Assembly: GCF_010093445.1 (NCBI RefSeq)
Contig: NZ_PDWW01000002.1
Span: forward strand, 1 to 64,000
Direction of reading: 5' to 3'
Source of the DNA: Pseudoxanthomonas japonensis
GTDB taxonomy: Bacteria; Pseudomonadota; Gammaproteobacteria; Xanthomonadales; Xanthomonadaceae
Length of the DNA stretch: 64,000 nt
Under the pieces are notes generated by a model. It did not search any database. It had not been told where the DNA came from and saw only the letters and a program-made list of their open reading frames with translations. Below are positions 1 through 13,224 of this stretch, piece by piece (position 1 is the first letter of the stretch; every line of letters starts with the position of its first letter). Made by a program: the position numbers and the translations under genes.

Positions 1-372
1 CCCTGGACCCGGCGCGCGTCGGTGTTGGGGGGCGTCCCGCCGCTCGGAGGCGCGGCACCGCTCCCGTCCAGTCTCCCCCGTCCGCTTTTCATCCCCGGCG
101 GCGCCGGCCGCGGGTCCTGCTCGCCCACCTGGCGGCATGTGCTGGCCGCCAATCGGGCGGCTGTTCGGTATTCCCGTTTCGCCGTGAGCCCGGGCTTCGC
201 TTGCGTTTACACCACCCGCCACTATGCCGACGTCGCCCGCGGCATCCAGACCGTGCAGCTCGAGCTGGCGCAGCTCAACTACATGGACGAAGACACCTTC
301 GCCTACCTGCCCGAGCGCGCGGGGCGGACGCAGGCGCTGATCCGGCGGTTGCTGGAACGCGCGCTGGCGTGA
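1..372 (+). CDS. N-formylglutamate amidohydrolase-like protein, 3' end, apparently frame-disrupted
   Basis: The last 50 or so residues, including TTRHYADVARGIQTVQLELA followed by a YMDE motif, match the C-terminal part of N-formylglutamate deformylases and amidohydrolases (HutG type), which release formate or an amino acid from N-formyl amino acids. The start of the gene lies outside the window. The first bases read LDPARVGVG in frame 3, which fits this family, whereas the later part (SLPRP, G-x-SC, then the C-terminus) is in frame 1. A frame change therefore seems to lie between about 35 and 90. This may be a pseudogene or poor sequence at a contig edge. The stop is 11 bases before the transporter gene. 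Confidence 0.5.
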   Translation, partial: PWTRRASVLGGVPPLGGAAPLPSSLPRPLFIPGGAGRGSCSPTWRHVLAANRAAVRYSRFAVSPGFACVYTTRHYADVARGIQTVQLELAQLNYMDEDTFAYLPERAGRTQALIRRLLERALA

Positions 373-382
373 TGCGCTCGCG

Positions 383-1366
383 ATGACGCGATCGAAGGCG
401 GAAGACGAACTGGCGCAACCGCTCGACGTGGCGCCGGCGGAAGCGCTGGAGGCGCCGCATCCGCGGCCGGGCCTGCATGCCGTCAGCCGCGCCGGCCTGG
501 TGCTTGCGGCGCTCGGCGCCATCGCGTTCTCGGGCAAGGCGATCATCGTCAAGCTGGGCTACCGCTATGGCGCGGACGCGGTGACACTGCTCGCGTTGCG
601 CATGCTGGTGGCGTTCCCGTTCTTCCTGCTGATGGGATTCTGGGCCGCCCGCCGCAGTGCGCGGCTGTCGAACGCGGACCGCCGGAAGATCGTGCTGCTG
701 GGTTTCCTCGGTTACTACCTGGCCAGCTTCCTCGATTTTGCCGGCCTGGCCTACATCACGGCCACGCTGGAACGGCTGATTCTCTACCTGACCCCGACGC
801 TGGTGGCGCTGATCGGCTGGCTGGCGTTCGGCAAACGGATCTCGCGGCGGCAGGCGTTGGCGCTGCTGGTCAGCTACGCGGGCGTGGCACTGGCGTTCGG
901 GCACGACCTGCAGACCGGCGGCCCCAACATCATGCTGGGTGGTGCGCTGGTGTTCGGCAGCGCGCTGGCCTATGCGTTGTACCTGGTCGGCAGCGGCGAA
1001 CTGGTCGCGCGCGTCGGTGCGGTACGCCTGACGGCCTATGCCAGCAGCGTGGCCAGCGTGCTGTGCCTGGTGCAGTTCGTCGTGCTGCGACCGATGCAGG
1101 CCCTGGTGCTGCCGTGGGAGGTCTATGCGCTGTCGCTGGTCAACGGCACGCTGTGTACGGTGCTGCCGGTGCTTGCAGTGATGATGGCGGTGGCACGCAT
1201 CGGTTCCGCCCTGGCCGCGCAGGTCGGCATGATCGGTCCGGTCTCGACCATCGTGCTGAGTCTGCTGTTGCTGGGGGAACCGATGGGTCCCTGGCAGGTA
1301 GCCGGCACCGTGCTGGTGATGGCGGGCGTGTTCGTGGTCTCGCAGCAGAAGACCGTCGCCCGCTGA
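383..1366 (+). CDS. DMT-superfamily (EamA) transporter
   Basis: A 327-residue inner-membrane protein of the drug/metabolite transporter superfamily. After a hydrophilic N-terminus of about 40 residues it shows two EamA-like halves of about five hydrophobic segments each, starting with LVLAALGAIAFSGKAIIVKL. The second half begins near residue 180 (IMLGGALVFGSALAYALYLV). The substrate cannot be told from sequence; relatives export amino acids or small metabolites. It ends 10 bases before the convergent YbdK gene. Confidence 0.85.
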   Translation: MTRSKAEDELAQPLDVAPAEALEAPHPRPGLHAVSRAGLVLAALGAIAFSGKAIIVKLGYRYGADAVTLLALRMLVAFPFFLLMGFWAARRSARLSNADRRKIVLLGFLGYYLASFLDFAGLAYITATLERLILYLTPTLVALIGWLAFGKRISRRQALALLVSYAGVALAFGHDLQTGGPNIMLGGALVFGSALAYALYLVGSGELVARVGAVRLTAYASSVASVLCLVQFVVLRPMQALVLPWEVYALSLVNGTLCTVLPVLAVMMAVARIGSALAAQVGMIGPVSTIVLSLLLLGEPMGPWQVAGTVLVMAGVFVVSQQKTVAR

Positions 1367-1375
1367 CCGGGCGCG

Positions 1376-2512
1376 CTAGGCGACGACGCTCGCGTCGGCC
1401 AGCCACTGGACCACGTGCGACAGCGCGTCGGCGTGGCTGTCGCCGGCCTGTCTTCGCTCGCGGTACCGTTCCAGCTGCGCATGCGCGCTGGTGCCGTTTT
1501 CCAGGATATGCCAGACGCGTTCGACCTGCGGCGCACAGCCCAGCGTGCGGATGTCATCGTCCAGCGCCTCCAGCGTGTTCTCCAGCATCTCGCGCGCCGA
1601 TACCAGGCGATGGCTGCTGAGATCGATGAGGCCGGCGTCGAAGCCGTAACGCTGGGCGCGCCAGAGGTTCTCGGCGACGATCGCCTGGTCGCCCGCGTGC
1701 AGGCCGGCGTGCAGGGTGGGCCGACGTTCAAGGTGCCGCACGAGGCAGCGATACACCTGTGCGATGGCCAGTGCATCGCACAGGTCGGTACAGGCATCGG
1801 TGATGCGCAGCTCCAGCGTGGGAAACGCGAGCGACGGTCGCAGCGCCCACCAGAGGAAGCGCGCATCCTGGATCGCGCGGCCGTCGGTCATGCGCTGCAC
1901 ATAGTGCTCGTATTCGGCCTGGTTGCGGAACAACGGCGGCAATCCCGTCCGCGGGATTTCCTGATACGCGGTCTGCCGGTAGCCCATCAGGCCGGTGGCA
2001 TGCCCCATCCAGAAAGGCGAGGAGGTGCTGAGCGCCAGCAGCAGGGGCAGGAAGGGCTGCATGCGCGCCATCAGTTCCACGCGGCGCCCCGGATCCATCG
2101 GCTGCACATGCACGTGCAGGCCGCACAGCAGGTTGCGTTGCCCCAGCATCTGCAGTTCGCCCATCACCTGGTCGTAGTGGGGCTTGTCGGTGCTGCGTTG
2201 TCCGCGCCATTGCGCGGAGGGATGCGTGCCCGCCGCCAGGATGCCGAGCCCATGCCGGCGTGCGATGTCGCCCACGGTACGGCGCAGCGTGCGCAGGTCC
2301 TGCTCGGCGGCATGCGGATCGTCGTGCACGGCGGTCTGCACTTCCACCTGGGTCTGCAGCATCTCGCTGCCGAAACGTCCGCCGAGCGCGTCGCGGCACG
2401 CGCTGAAGAAGTGTCGCGGCATGTGCCGCAGGCGGCGCCCGTTGCGGCGGATGAGGAAGTACTCCTCCTCCACGCCGAACGTATAGGGGTGTGCGTAGCG
2501 TTCCGCCGACAT
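1376..2512 (-). CDS. YbdK-type carboxylate-amine ligase (glutamate-cysteine ligase 2 family)
   Basis: A 378-residue protein of the GCS2 family. The start reads FGVEEEYFLI, the typical N-terminal metal- and ATP-site motif. Later motifs are QVEVQTAVHDDP, GTHPSAQW and GLHVHVQ. Family members form an amide bond with ATP, and E. coli YbdK has weak gamma-glutamylcysteine ligase activity. The length is usual for YbdK. The physiological product here is unknown, because the main glutathione enzyme is usually a separate GshA. Confidence 0.88.
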   Translation of the reverse strand: MSAERYAHPYTFGVEEEYFLIRRNGRRLRHMPRHFFSACRDALGGRFGSEMLQTQVEVQTAVHDDPHAAEQDLRTLRRTVGDIARRHGLGILAAGTHPSAQWRGQRSTDKPHYDQVMGELQMLGQRNLLCGLHVHVQPMDPGRRVELMARMQPFLPLLLALSTSSPFWMGHATGLMGYRQTAYQEIPRTGLPPLFRNQAEYEHYVQRMTDGRAIQDARFLWWALRPSLAFPTLELRITDACTDLCDALAIAQVYRCLVRHLERRPTLHAGLHAGDQAIVAENLWRAQRYGFDAGLIDLSSHRLVSAREMLENTLEALDDDIRTLGCAPQVERVWHILENGTSAHAQLERYRERRQAGDSHADALSHVVQWLADASVVA

Positions 2513-2607
2513 GGCCCGGTTATCGCACCGGAGGAGTGAACGCGGTGTTCAACGCCGCCGACGCTGCCCGGGCCGCCACAACGGCCCGGGTCGGTCACGG
2601 GCGGCGA

Positions 2608-4497
2608 TCAGACTTCCAGCGACGCCAGATCGCCCTTCGCTTCAAGCCATGACTTGCGATCGCTGGCGCGTTTCTTCGCCAGCAGCATGTCCATCAGGCC
2701 CCGCGTCTGCAGGTCGTCGTCGACGGTCAGCTGCACCAGGCGGCGCGTGTCCGGGTGGATGGTGGACTCGCGCAGCTGCGAGGGATTCATCTCGCCCAGG
2801 CCCTTGAAGCGGGTGACGTTGACCTGGCCGCGGATCTTCTCGCGCTCGATCTTCTCCAGCAGCAGGCGCTTTTCTTCCTCGTCCAGCGCGTAGAACACCT
2901 GCTTGCCCACGTCGACGCGGAACAGCGGCGGCATCGCCACGAACACGTGGCCCGACGCGACCAGCGTGGGGAAGTGGCGCAGGAACAGCGCGGTCAGCAG
3001 GGTGGCGATGTGCAGGCCGTCCGAATCGGCGTCGGCCAGGATCACCACCTTGCCGTAGCGCAGCCCGCTGATGTCGTCCTTGCCGGGATCGCAGCCGATG
3101 GCCACGGCCAGGTCGTGCACTTCCTGCGAGGCCAGCACGCTGCCGGAGGCGACTTCCCACGTGTTGAGGATCTTGCCGCGCAGCGGCAGGATCGCCTGGA
3201 AATCCTTGTCGCGCGCCTGCTTGGCCGAGCCGCCGGCCGAATCGCCTTCCACCAGGAACAGCTCGGTGCGCGACAGGTCCTGGCTGATGCAGTCGGCGAG
3301 CTTGCCGGGCAGGGCAGGGCCCTGGGTGACCTTCTTGCGGACGACCTGCTTCTCGGTCTTCAGGCGCGCGCTGGCGCGCTCGATGGCGATCTGCGCGATC
3401 TTCTCGCCCAGGTCGACGTGCTGGTTCAGCCACAGGCTGAAGGCATCGTGCGCGGCGCCTTCGATGAAGCCGGCGGCCTGGCGCGAGGACAGGCGTTCCT
3501 TGGTCTGGCCGCTGAACTGCGGGTCGGTCATCTTCAGCGACAGAACGAAGGTCACGCGGTCCCACACGTCTTCCGGTGCGAGCTTGACGCCGCGCGGCAG
3601 CAGGTTGCGGAAGTCGCAGAACTCGCGCAGCGCATCGGTCAGGCCGCTGCGCAGGCCATTGACGTGCGTGCCGTGCTGCGCGGTGGGGATCAGGTTGACG
3701 TAGCTTTCCTGCACCAGCTCGCCTTCCGGCACCCAGGCCACGGCCCAGTCCACGACTTCGCTGTCCTTCTTCAGCTGGCCGACGAACAGTTCCGGCGGCA
3801 GCAGCTCGCGGCCGGCCATCTCGCCGCGCAGGTAGTCGCGCAGGCCGTCCTCGTAGTGCCAGCTGTCGCGCTCGCCGGTGGCTTCGTCGAACAGGGTGAC
3901 GTTCAGCCCCGGGCACAGCACGGCCTTGGCGCGCAGCAGGTGCCGGAGTGCGCGCACGTTGAACTTCGGCGTGTCGAAATACTTCGGGTCGGCCCAGAAG
4001 CGGACGCGCGTACCCGTGTTCTTCTTGCCGACACTGCCGACCACTTCCAGCGGCGTGGCGCGGTCGCCGTTGCGGAAGGTGATGCGGTGTTCGCTGCCTT
4101 CGCGCTTGATGTGGACTTCGACCAGCGTGGACAGCGCGTTGACCACGCTGACGCCGACGCCGTGAAGGCCACCGGAGAAGGTGTAGTTCTTGTTGCTGAA
4201 CTTGCCGCCGGCGTGCAGGCGCGTGAGGATCAGTTCCACGCCCGGAATCTTCTCCTCCGGATGGATGTCCACGGGCATGCCGCGGCCGTCGTCGCTGACT
4301 TCGCAGCTGCCATCCTTGTACAGCGTGACCTCGATGCTGCCGGCGTGGCCGGCCAGCGCTTCGTCCACGGCGTTGTCGATGACTTCCTGCGCCAGATGGT
4401 TCGGACGCGCGGTGTCGGTATACATGCCCGGCCGGCGCTTGACCGGGTCAAGGCCGGAAAGGACTTCGATGTCGGCGGCGTTGTAACGACTGCTCAT
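2608..4497 (-). CDS. parE: DNA topoisomerase IV subunit B
   Basis: The 629-residue ATPase subunit of topoisomerase IV, which decatenates daughter chromosomes together with ParC. The N-terminus starts SSRYNAADIEVLSGLDPVKR. The GHKL ATPase box EVIDNAVDEALAGH and the glycine loop GLHGVGVSVVNALS follow. The TOPRIM domain begins ELFLVEGDSAGGSAKQARDK, and the C-terminus carries GQVNVTRFKGLGEMNP. The length matches E. coli ParE rather than the longer GyrB. It is transcribed divergently from the small secreted-protein gene at 4774. Confidence 0.97.
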   Translation of the reverse strand: MSSRYNAADIEVLSGLDPVKRRPGMYTDTARPNHLAQEVIDNAVDEALAGHAGSIEVTLYKDGSCEVSDDGRGMPVDIHPEEKIPGVELILTRLHAGGKFSNKNYTFSGGLHGVGVSVVNALSTLVEVHIKREGSEHRITFRNGDRATPLEVVGSVGKKNTGTRVRFWADPKYFDTPKFNVRALRHLLRAKAVLCPGLNVTLFDEATGERDSWHYEDGLRDYLRGEMAGRELLPPELFVGQLKKDSEVVDWAVAWVPEGELVQESYVNLIPTAQHGTHVNGLRSGLTDALREFCDFRNLLPRGVKLAPEDVWDRVTFVLSLKMTDPQFSGQTKERLSSRQAAGFIEGAAHDAFSLWLNQHVDLGEKIAQIAIERASARLKTEKQVVRKKVTQGPALPGKLADCISQDLSRTELFLVEGDSAGGSAKQARDKDFQAILPLRGKILNTWEVASGSVLASQEVHDLAVAIGCDPGKDDISGLRYGKVVILADADSDGLHIATLLTALFLRHFPTLVASGHVFVAMPPLFRVDVGKQVFYALDEEEKRLLLEKIEREKIRGQVNVTRFKGLGEMNPSQLRESTIHPDTRRLVQLTVDDDLQTRGLMDMLLAKKRASDRKSWLEAKGDLASLEV

Positions 4498-4773
4498 GGG
4501 TCTTCAGGTTCTCGATACGGCGCAGCGCCCCGGGGCGCCGCAGGATGACGAAGGGCGGGAACAGTCGGCCACGGGGCCGTCGCAGGGCGCGCGACGCGCC
4601 GGGTGTCCTGTCTGGCCTTTCGGACCGGGCGGCAGTGTGCGGCCAGCACGGCTTTTTTTCCATGTTCAGTCGAGGGCCGGGCAGCGGACGCTAGGCTTGC
4701 GCCGTGGACATGGATGCCCTTGGGAACGCCATCCGGCGCCCCCAGATTCCCGCCATCCACGAGGAGCATTGCC

Positions 4774-5028
4774 ATGAAGTCCCGCAACCTGTTGCTGCTG
4801 TCCGCCGCTGCCATCGGCGCGCTGTTCGCGGTCCAGGCGTTTGCCCAGTCCCGTACCGGTACGGAGGCCGACAAGCCGAAGCAGGACCAGTCCCAGACCA
4901 GTGACCCGTCCGATCCGGAGGCGAAGGCTCGCCGCCGTGCCGCCAACGAAGCCGCCGCCAAGCAGCGCAAGGCTGCCGAAGGCCAGCAGAAGAAGGCCGG
5001 CGAAGAAGACGAAGAGCGCAAGCCCTGA
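4774..5028 (+). CDS. Small secreted lysine/alanine-rich hypothetical protein
   Basis: An 84-residue protein with a clear signal peptide (MKSRNLLLLSAAAIGALFAV, cleavage expected after QAFA). A very hydrophilic tail follows, rich in Lys, Glu, Ala and Gln. GAGGAG at 4761-4766 sits 7 bases before the chosen ATG; upstream in-frame starts lack this and would bury the signal peptide. No known domain is recognised. It is probably periplasmic and monocistronic, facing away from parE. Confidence 0.7.
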   Translation: MKSRNLLLLSAAAIGALFAVQAFAQSRTGTEADKPKQDQSQTSDPSDPEAKARRRAANEAAAKQRKAAEGQQKKAGEEDEERKP

Positions 5029-5048
5029 CCATCGTCGTTACGCCCTGA

Positions 5049-6830
<1,782 letters not shown>

Positions 6831-6839
6831 ATGATTGTT

Positions 6840-6884
6840 CCTTCTCCCTCCGGGAGAAGGTGCCCCGAAGGGGCGGATGAGGGT
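6840..6884. repeat. Dispersed hairpin repeat, CTTCTCCC/GGGAGAAGG family
   Basis: Directly after pyrG: an arm CCTTCTCCC, a short loop, GGGAGAAGG, then GTGCCCCGAAGGGGCGGATG and AGGG. The same arrangement recurs near 30.15-30.32 kb and 30.74-30.86 kb. It looks like a REP/MITE-like intergenic repeat and could also act as a transcription attenuator. Confidence 0.75.
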
Positions 6885-6927
6885 TCGGCGAAGTTCCAGA
6901 TGTTCCAGCCTTCCTGATTCCGCCGTA

Positions 6928-6964
6928 CCCTCACCCCAACCCCTCTCCCGGTGGGAGAGGGGCC
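6928..6964. repeat. Related hairpin repeat between pyrG and kdsA
   Basis: CCCTCACCCCAACCCCTCTC followed by CCGGTGGGAGAGGGG forms a short hairpin (CCTCTCCC with GGGAGAGG). It resembles the repeat at 6840 in mirrored orientation, so the two may be the ends of one element. It ends 18 bases before the kdsA start. Confidence 0.65.
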
Positions 6965-6982
6965 AGATCGAGAGGTGGTTGA

Positions 6983-7815
6983 ATGAAGCTTTGTGGATTC
7001 GACGTCGGCCTGGACCAGCCCCTGTTCCTGATCGCCGGTCCATGCGTGATCGAGTCGATGCAGTTGCAGATTGATGTCGCCGGCCGTTTGAAGGAAATCA
7101 CCGGCAAGCTGGGGATGAACTTCATCTTCAAGTCGAGCTTCGACAAGGCCAACCGCACCTCCGGCACCAGCTTCCGCGGCCCGGGTCTGGAAGAGGGGCT
7201 GAAGGTGCTGGACGCGGTAAAGAAGCAGGTCGGCGTGCCGGTATTGACCGACGTGCACGAGTACACGCCGATGGACGAAGTCGCCGCCGTCGTCGACGTG
7301 CTGCAGACGCCTGCCTTCCTCGTGCGCCAGACCGACTTCATCAGGAAGGTCTGCTCGGCCGGCAAGCCGGTCAACATCAAGAAGGGCCAGTTCCTGTCGC
7401 CGTGGGACATGAAGCCCGTGGTCGAGAAGGCCAAATCCACCGGCAACCAGGACATCATGGTCTGCGAGCGCGGCGCGTCGTTCGGCTACAACAACCTGGT
7501 CAGCGACATGCGTTCGCTGAGCGTGATGCGCGACACCGGTTGTCCGGTCGTGTTCGATGCGACGCACTCGGTGCAGCTGCCGGGCGGGCAGGGCACCAGT
7601 TCCGGTGGTCAGCGCGAGTTCGTGCCGGTGCTGGCGCGCGCGGCCGTCGCCGTCGGCGTGGCCGGCCTGTTCGCCGAGACCCATCCGGATCCGGCCAAGG
7701 CGCTGTCCGATGGCCCGAACGCCTGGCCGCTGGACAAGATGGAAGCGCTGCTGGAGACGCTGCTGGCGCTGGATTCGATCACCAAGAAGAACGGGTTCCT
7801 GGAGAGCTCGGTCTG

Positions 7816-7816
<1 letters not shown>
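6983..7816 (+). CDS. kdsA: 3-deoxy-8-phosphooctulonate synthase (KDO-8-phosphate synthase)
   Basis: A 277-residue cytoplasmic enzyme joining phosphoenolpyruvate and arabinose 5-phosphate to make KDO-8-phosphate for lipopolysaccharide core synthesis. Diagnostic stretches are [10 protein letters not shown] near residue 17, [32 protein letters not shown] and [12 protein letters not shown]. The length is usual. Its TGA overlaps the next ATG, so it is probably cotranscribed with the secreted-protein gene and eno. Confidence 0.96.
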
Positions 7817-9626
<1,810 letters not shown>

Positions 9627-9629
9627 TCC

Positions 9630-9974
9630 ATGCGCAAGGCGCCCTGGCTCCTGCTGGTACTGGTACTGCTGCTGGGATGGCTCCAGTACAAGTTCTGGTT
9701 CGGTGTCGGCAGTTCGGGCCAGGTCGTCGCGCTGGAGCAGCAGGTCGAATCGCAGAAGCGCGAGAATGCCGGTCTGCAGGAACGCAACGACGCCCTGGCC
9801 GCCGAAGTCGAGGACCTCAAGTCCGGCGAGTCGGCGGTCGAGGAGCGGGCGCGCAGCGAACTGGGCATGATCAAGCCGGGCGAGAAGTTCTACCGGGTGG
9901 TCGAGCCGGTGCCACCGCTGCCCGTGACCGGCGGCGAAGGCAGCGATGGCGACGCCGCGGAGCCCTCGCCCTGA
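9630..9974 (+). CDS. ftsB: Cell division protein FtsB
   Basis: A 114-residue bitopic inner-membrane protein that forms the FtsQ-FtsL-FtsB divisome subcomplex. It has a single N-terminal transmembrane segment ([18 protein letters not shown]), then a coiled coil of about 40 residues ([20 protein letters not shown]). It ends with the [17 protein letters not shown] motif of the FtsB/DivIC family and a short acidic tail. It lies between eno and ispD as in many gammaproteobacteria; its stop overlaps the ispD ATG. Confidence 0.94.
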   Translation: MRKAPWLLLVLVLLLGWLQYKFWFGVGSSGQVVALEQQVESQKRENAGLQERNDALAAEVEDLKSGESAVEERARSELGMIKPGEKFYRVVEPVPPLPVTGGEGSDGDAAEPSP

Positions 9975-10669
9975 TGGCCCGCATCTGGGCCGTCGTGCCC
10001 GCGGCCGGGCGCGGTACCCGCTTCGGTGGAGAACTCCCCAAGCAGTATCTGGTGGTGGACGGGCTGCCCTTGATCGCGCACACGCTGGCGGCGCTGTTCG
10101 CGCACGACGCCGTGGAAGGTGCGGTCGTGCCGGTGTCGGAGAACGATCCCGACTGGCCGTGTTGGACGGAGTTCGCCGGCAAGCCGGTGCACGCGTGCAC
10201 TGGCGGTGCGAGCCGTGCCGCGTCCGTACTGGCGGGGTTGCGCGCCTTGCCGGACGACGTGCGTGCGGACGATTTCGTGCTGGTGCACGACGCTGCGCGC
10301 CCGAACCTGTCGCTGACCGACCTGTCCCAACTGCTGGAGCGTGGCCGCAACGATCCCGTCGGTGCGATCCTGGCTGCGCCCGTGCGCGATACCCTGAAGC
10401 GCGCCGGCGACGATGGCGGTATCGACGGCACGGAGGCGCGCGAGCGGTTGTGGCGAGCCTTCACCCCGCAGCTGTTCCGTCGCCTGCAACTGACCCGTGC
10501 GCTGGAGTCCGCCACCACTGACGGCGTCGAGGTTACCGACGAGGCGATGGCGATGGAACGCCTCGGCCTGCGCCCGCTGTTGGTGGAAGGCTCCGAAAGC
10601 AACTTCAAGATCACCACGCCGGCGGACCTGGCCAGGTTCGCCTACGAACGGGCGCAGCGCGACTGCTGA
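9974..10669 (+). CDS. ispD: 2-C-methyl-D-erythritol 4-phosphate cytidylyltransferase
   Basis: A 231-residue MEP-pathway enzyme forming CDP-methylerythritol from CTP and methylerythritol phosphate. The nucleotide-binding loop is [19 protein letters not shown]. Other motifs are [22 protein letters not shown] and [11 protein letters not shown]. The ATG overlaps the ftsB stop, and the much longer upstream extension in this frame is not part of the family. ispF follows after 18 bases. Confidence 0.96.
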   Translation: MARIWAVVPAAGRGTRFGGELPKQYLVVDGLPLIAHTLAALFAHDAVEGAVVPVSENDPDWPCWTEFAGKPVHACTGGASRAASVLAGLRALPDDVRADDFVLVHDAARPNLSLTDLSQLLERGRNDPVGAILAAPVRDTLKRAGDDGGIDGTEARERLWRAFTPQLFRRLQLTRALESATTDGVEVTDEAMAMERLGLRPLLVEGSESNFKITTPADLARFAYERAQRDC

Positions 10670-10687
10670 CGCGCCATCGGAAACGAC

Positions 10688-11179
10688 ATGTCCGACTCAT
10701 TGAATATCCGCATCGGCCAGGGCTTCGATGTGCATGCCTTCGGCGACGGCGACCACGTCATGCTGGGGGGCGTCCGCGTCCCGCACGATCGCGGCGTGCT
10801 GGCGCACAGCGACGGCGATGTCGTGCTGCACGCGCTGTGCGACGCGATGCTCGGCGCGCTGGCGCTGGGCGATATCGGTCGGCACTTCCCGCCTTCGGAT
10901 GATCGATGGAAGGGGGCCGACAGCCGTGCCTTCGTCCGTCATTGCGATGCGCTGATCGGCGAGCGAGGCTGGCGCGTCGGCAATGTCGACGTCACCGTGA
11001 TCTGCGAGCGACCGAAAGTCGGGCCGTATGCCGATGCGATGCGCGCCTGCGTGGCGCAGGATCTGCGCCTCGATCTGGATGCGGTCAGCATCAAGGCGAC
11101 CACGACGGAGAAGCTCGGCTTCACCGGACGCGGCGAAGGCATCGCGGCACAGGCCGTCGTACTGCTGGTGCGCGCATGA
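10688..11179 (+). CDS. ispF: 2-C-methyl-D-erythritol 2,4-cyclodiphosphate synthase
   Basis: A 163-residue trimeric MEP-pathway enzyme that cyclises CDP-methylerythritol 2-phosphate. The zinc-site motif is [15 protein letters not shown], followed by [30 protein letters not shown] and [19 protein letters not shown]. The length is typical. It overlaps truD by an ATGA junction. Confidence 0.96.
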   Translation: MSDSLNIRIGQGFDVHAFGDGDHVMLGGVRVPHDRGVLAHSDGDVVLHALCDAMLGALALGDIGRHFPPSDDRWKGADSRAFVRHCDALIGERGWRVGNVDVTVICERPKVGPYADAMRACVAQDLRLDLDAVSIKATTTEKLGFTGRGEGIAAQAVVLLVRA

Positions 11180-12231
11180 GCGAGGCGTTGCCGCGTGCGT
11201 TCGGCGTGCCGGTACTGAGCGCGCGCATGCGCAGCGCGCCGGAAGATTTCGTCGTCGAAGAGCTGCCCGGCTTCGAACCCTCGGGCGAAGGCGAGCACCT
11301 GCTGCTGACCGTCGAGAAGCGCGGCATGAACACGGCGTTCGCCGCCAAGCGCATCGCCGCGTGGGCGGGGATCGCCGAGATGGGCGTGGGCTACGCCGGC
11401 CTCAAGGATCGCCACGCCGTCACCCGACAGCGTTTCAGTGTGCACCTGCCGCGCAAGGTGGCGCCGGATCTGGCGACGCTCGGTTCCGACGAGCTGAAGG
11501 TGCTGGAATCGACCTGGCATTCGCGCAAGCTGCCGCGCGGCGCGCTTGCCGGCAACCGGTTCGAACTGGTGTTGCGCGATGTGTCCGGCGACAACGAAGC
11601 CATCGAGGCGCGGCTACGCGATGTCGCCGCGCATGGCCTACCGAACTGGTTCGGCGAACAGCGCTTCGGGCGCGACGGTGGCAACGTGGCAGCGGCGCTG
11701 GCGATGTTCGCGGGGCGCCGGGTCAGGCGCGAACAGCGCTCGATCCTGATCTCGGCGGCGCGTTCCGAGCTGTTCAACCGCGTGCTGGCCGCGCGGCTGG
11801 CCGATGGCAGCTGGAATCGTGGCCTCGACGGCGAAGTCTGGATGCTGGCGGGCAGCCGCAGCGTGTTCGGGCCCGAACCGTTGAGCGAGCCACTGGCGCA
11901 GCGACTCGAGGACTTCGACATCCATCCGACCGGACCTCTGTGGGGCGCCGGCGAGCCGCGCACGCAGGCGGACGCCCGTGAACGCGAGGTGCTCGCGCTG
12001 CAGGGCGACGATGCGCTGGCGTTGCGGCAGGGGCTCGAGCGGGAAGGACTGCGACAGGAGCGTCGCGCGTTGCGCCTGCGGCCTGAAGGTCTGGCGTGGT
12101 CGTGGCCATCGCCCGATACGCTGCGCCTGGCGTTCTCGCTGCCGCCGGGAAGCTACGCCACCGCGGTGCTGCACGAACTGGGCGAGGTCGTCGACGCATC
12201 GCAGGGCGACCGTCCGTCGGAACACGGCTGA
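11176..12231 (+). CDS. truD: tRNA pseudouridine(13) synthase TruD
   Basis: A 351-residue enzyme that isomerises U13 of tRNA-Glu. The N-terminus reads [20 protein letters not shown]. The catalytic region is [20 protein letters not shown], with the nucleophile Asp in KDRHA, and [12 protein letters not shown] follows. The ATG at 11176 overlaps the ispF stop and gives the standard start. The ispDF-truD-surE-pcm-nlpD order is widespread in gammaproteobacteria; here two small genes interrupt it before surE. Confidence 0.95.
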   Translation: MSEALPRAFGVPVLSARMRSAPEDFVVEELPGFEPSGEGEHLLLTVEKRGMNTAFAAKRIAAWAGIAEMGVGYAGLKDRHAVTRQRFSVHLPRKVAPDLATLGSDELKVLESTWHSRKLPRGALAGNRFELVLRDVSGDNEAIEARLRDVAAHGLPNWFGEQRFGRDGGNVAAALAMFAGRRVRREQRSILISAARSELFNRVLAARLADGSWNRGLDGEVWMLAGSRSVFGPEPLSEPLAQRLEDFDIHPTGPLWGAGEPRTQADAREREVLALQGDDALALRQGLEREGLRQERRALRLRPEGLAWSWPSPDTLRLAFSLPPGSYATAVLHELGEVVDASQGDRPSEHG

Positions 12232-12339
12232 AGGGACTGGTAGTCGAGCGCCGTGGGCGTATAAGCCGGAAGTGAGCCAGGGACGCGTGTCGTCTCGGGC
12301 GGCAATGAGGTGAAGCAACCACGCAGCCCGGAGGTCGTC

Positions 12340-12570
12340 ATGAAACGCTCGAGCTTCCTCTGTATCGCCCTGGTCATCGCGGGATCGCTCGCAGGGTGCG
12401 CAAGCACGCAAAGCGCCAGGCAGGACAAGCCACTGATGCAGCGCGCCACGGAGGTCGACGTGCTGTATGTCGGCTATGTCGACGCCTTCGCCAAGAGACG
12501 CGGTACCCGTGTGGTCTGGGTGAATCCCCCCAAGAAAACCGTTGTCACGCCGATCGCGTCGACGAACTGA
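12340..12570 (+). CDS. Small lipoprotein
   Basis: A 76-residue protein with a lipoprotein signal peptide: MKRSS, a hydrophobic core, then LAGC, giving a predicted lipidated Cys at about residue 20. The mature part is short and basic (KRRGTRVVWVNPPKKTVV). GAGGT at 12331 lies 4 bases before this ATG; the upstream in-frame start at 12310 would extend the signal peptide unnaturally. Function unknown. Confidence 0.7.
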   Translation: MKRSSFLCIALVIAGSLAGCASTQSARQDKPLMQRATEVDVLYVGYVDAFAKRRGTRVVWVNPPKKTVVTPIASTN

Positions 12571-12589
12571 TTGATGCCGCCGGCGCCCG

Positions 12590-13135
12590 TCACCGACGGT
12601 ACGCGAGCAGCACCAGCACAGCCCCGGTGCCGCCCTGCGTGGGCGGCGCCGAGTGGAACGCCATCACGTCGGCACGCTGGCGCAGCATCCGGTCGACCAG
12701 GTTCTTCAGCACCGGCGCCTCACTGTCCGAGCGCTGCCCCTTGCCGTGGATCACCCGTACGCAGCCATGATCGTGCGCATGTGCGTCCGCGAGGAACCGG
12801 CGCAGCAATCCTTCCGCCTGCAGGGCGGTGGCGCCATGCAGGTCCAGTTCGTCCTGCACCGAGAACTGTCCGCGCTTGAGGCGCTGGAAGGCGCGCGGCG
12901 ACAGCGCGTCGCGACGATAGCTCAGCACATCACCGGCCGCATGCGGATCCAGTGCCTCCAGGCCGCGCTGGAATTCGCTGCGCGCATCGTGTTCGTCGCG
13001 GTCGGCCATGCGCGCGGCCGGTCGGGGTGGCGCCTTGCGCGGCGGTGGAGGCGCTTCCTGCAACCTGCGCACGTCGCCTATCGCGTCGCGGAACAACGCG
13101 GCGTCATCGTCATCGGGCGGCGTGGAGCGGGACAT
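12590..13135 (-). CDS. Smr-domain protein
   Basis: A 181-residue protein with a C-terminal Smr (small MutS-related) domain from about residue 95: ELDLHGATALQAEGLLRRFL, then VRVIHGKGQRS and PTQGGTGAVLVLL. Smr domains are nucleic-acid nucleases or binders; the D-x-H-G motif and the HGKG loop are intact. The N-terminal half is basic and Pro/Arg-rich. It is divergent from surE. Which of the SmrA/SmrB-like groups it belongs to is unclear. Confidence 0.85.
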   Translation of the reverse strand: MSRSTPPDDDDAALFRDAIGDVRRLQEAPPPPRKAPPRPAARMADRDEHDARSEFQRGLEALDPHAAGDVLSYRRDALSPRAFQRLKRGQFSVQDELDLHGATALQAEGLLRRFLADAHAHDHGCVRVIHGKGQRSDSEAPVLKNLVDRMLRQRADVMAFHSAPPTQGGTGAVLVLLAYRR

Positions 13136-13224
13136 GCCATCAGCGTAGCGGCATTGCGACGTGACGCAAGCGCGGGAAGCCGTCGCGCGGTTCCGGTATC
13201 ATGGGGCCGTCCCCGAGGAAACCC

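Noticed and set aside
2755-4548. 597-codon plus-strand frame over parE
   Set aside because: Antisense to parE, with no family resemblance.
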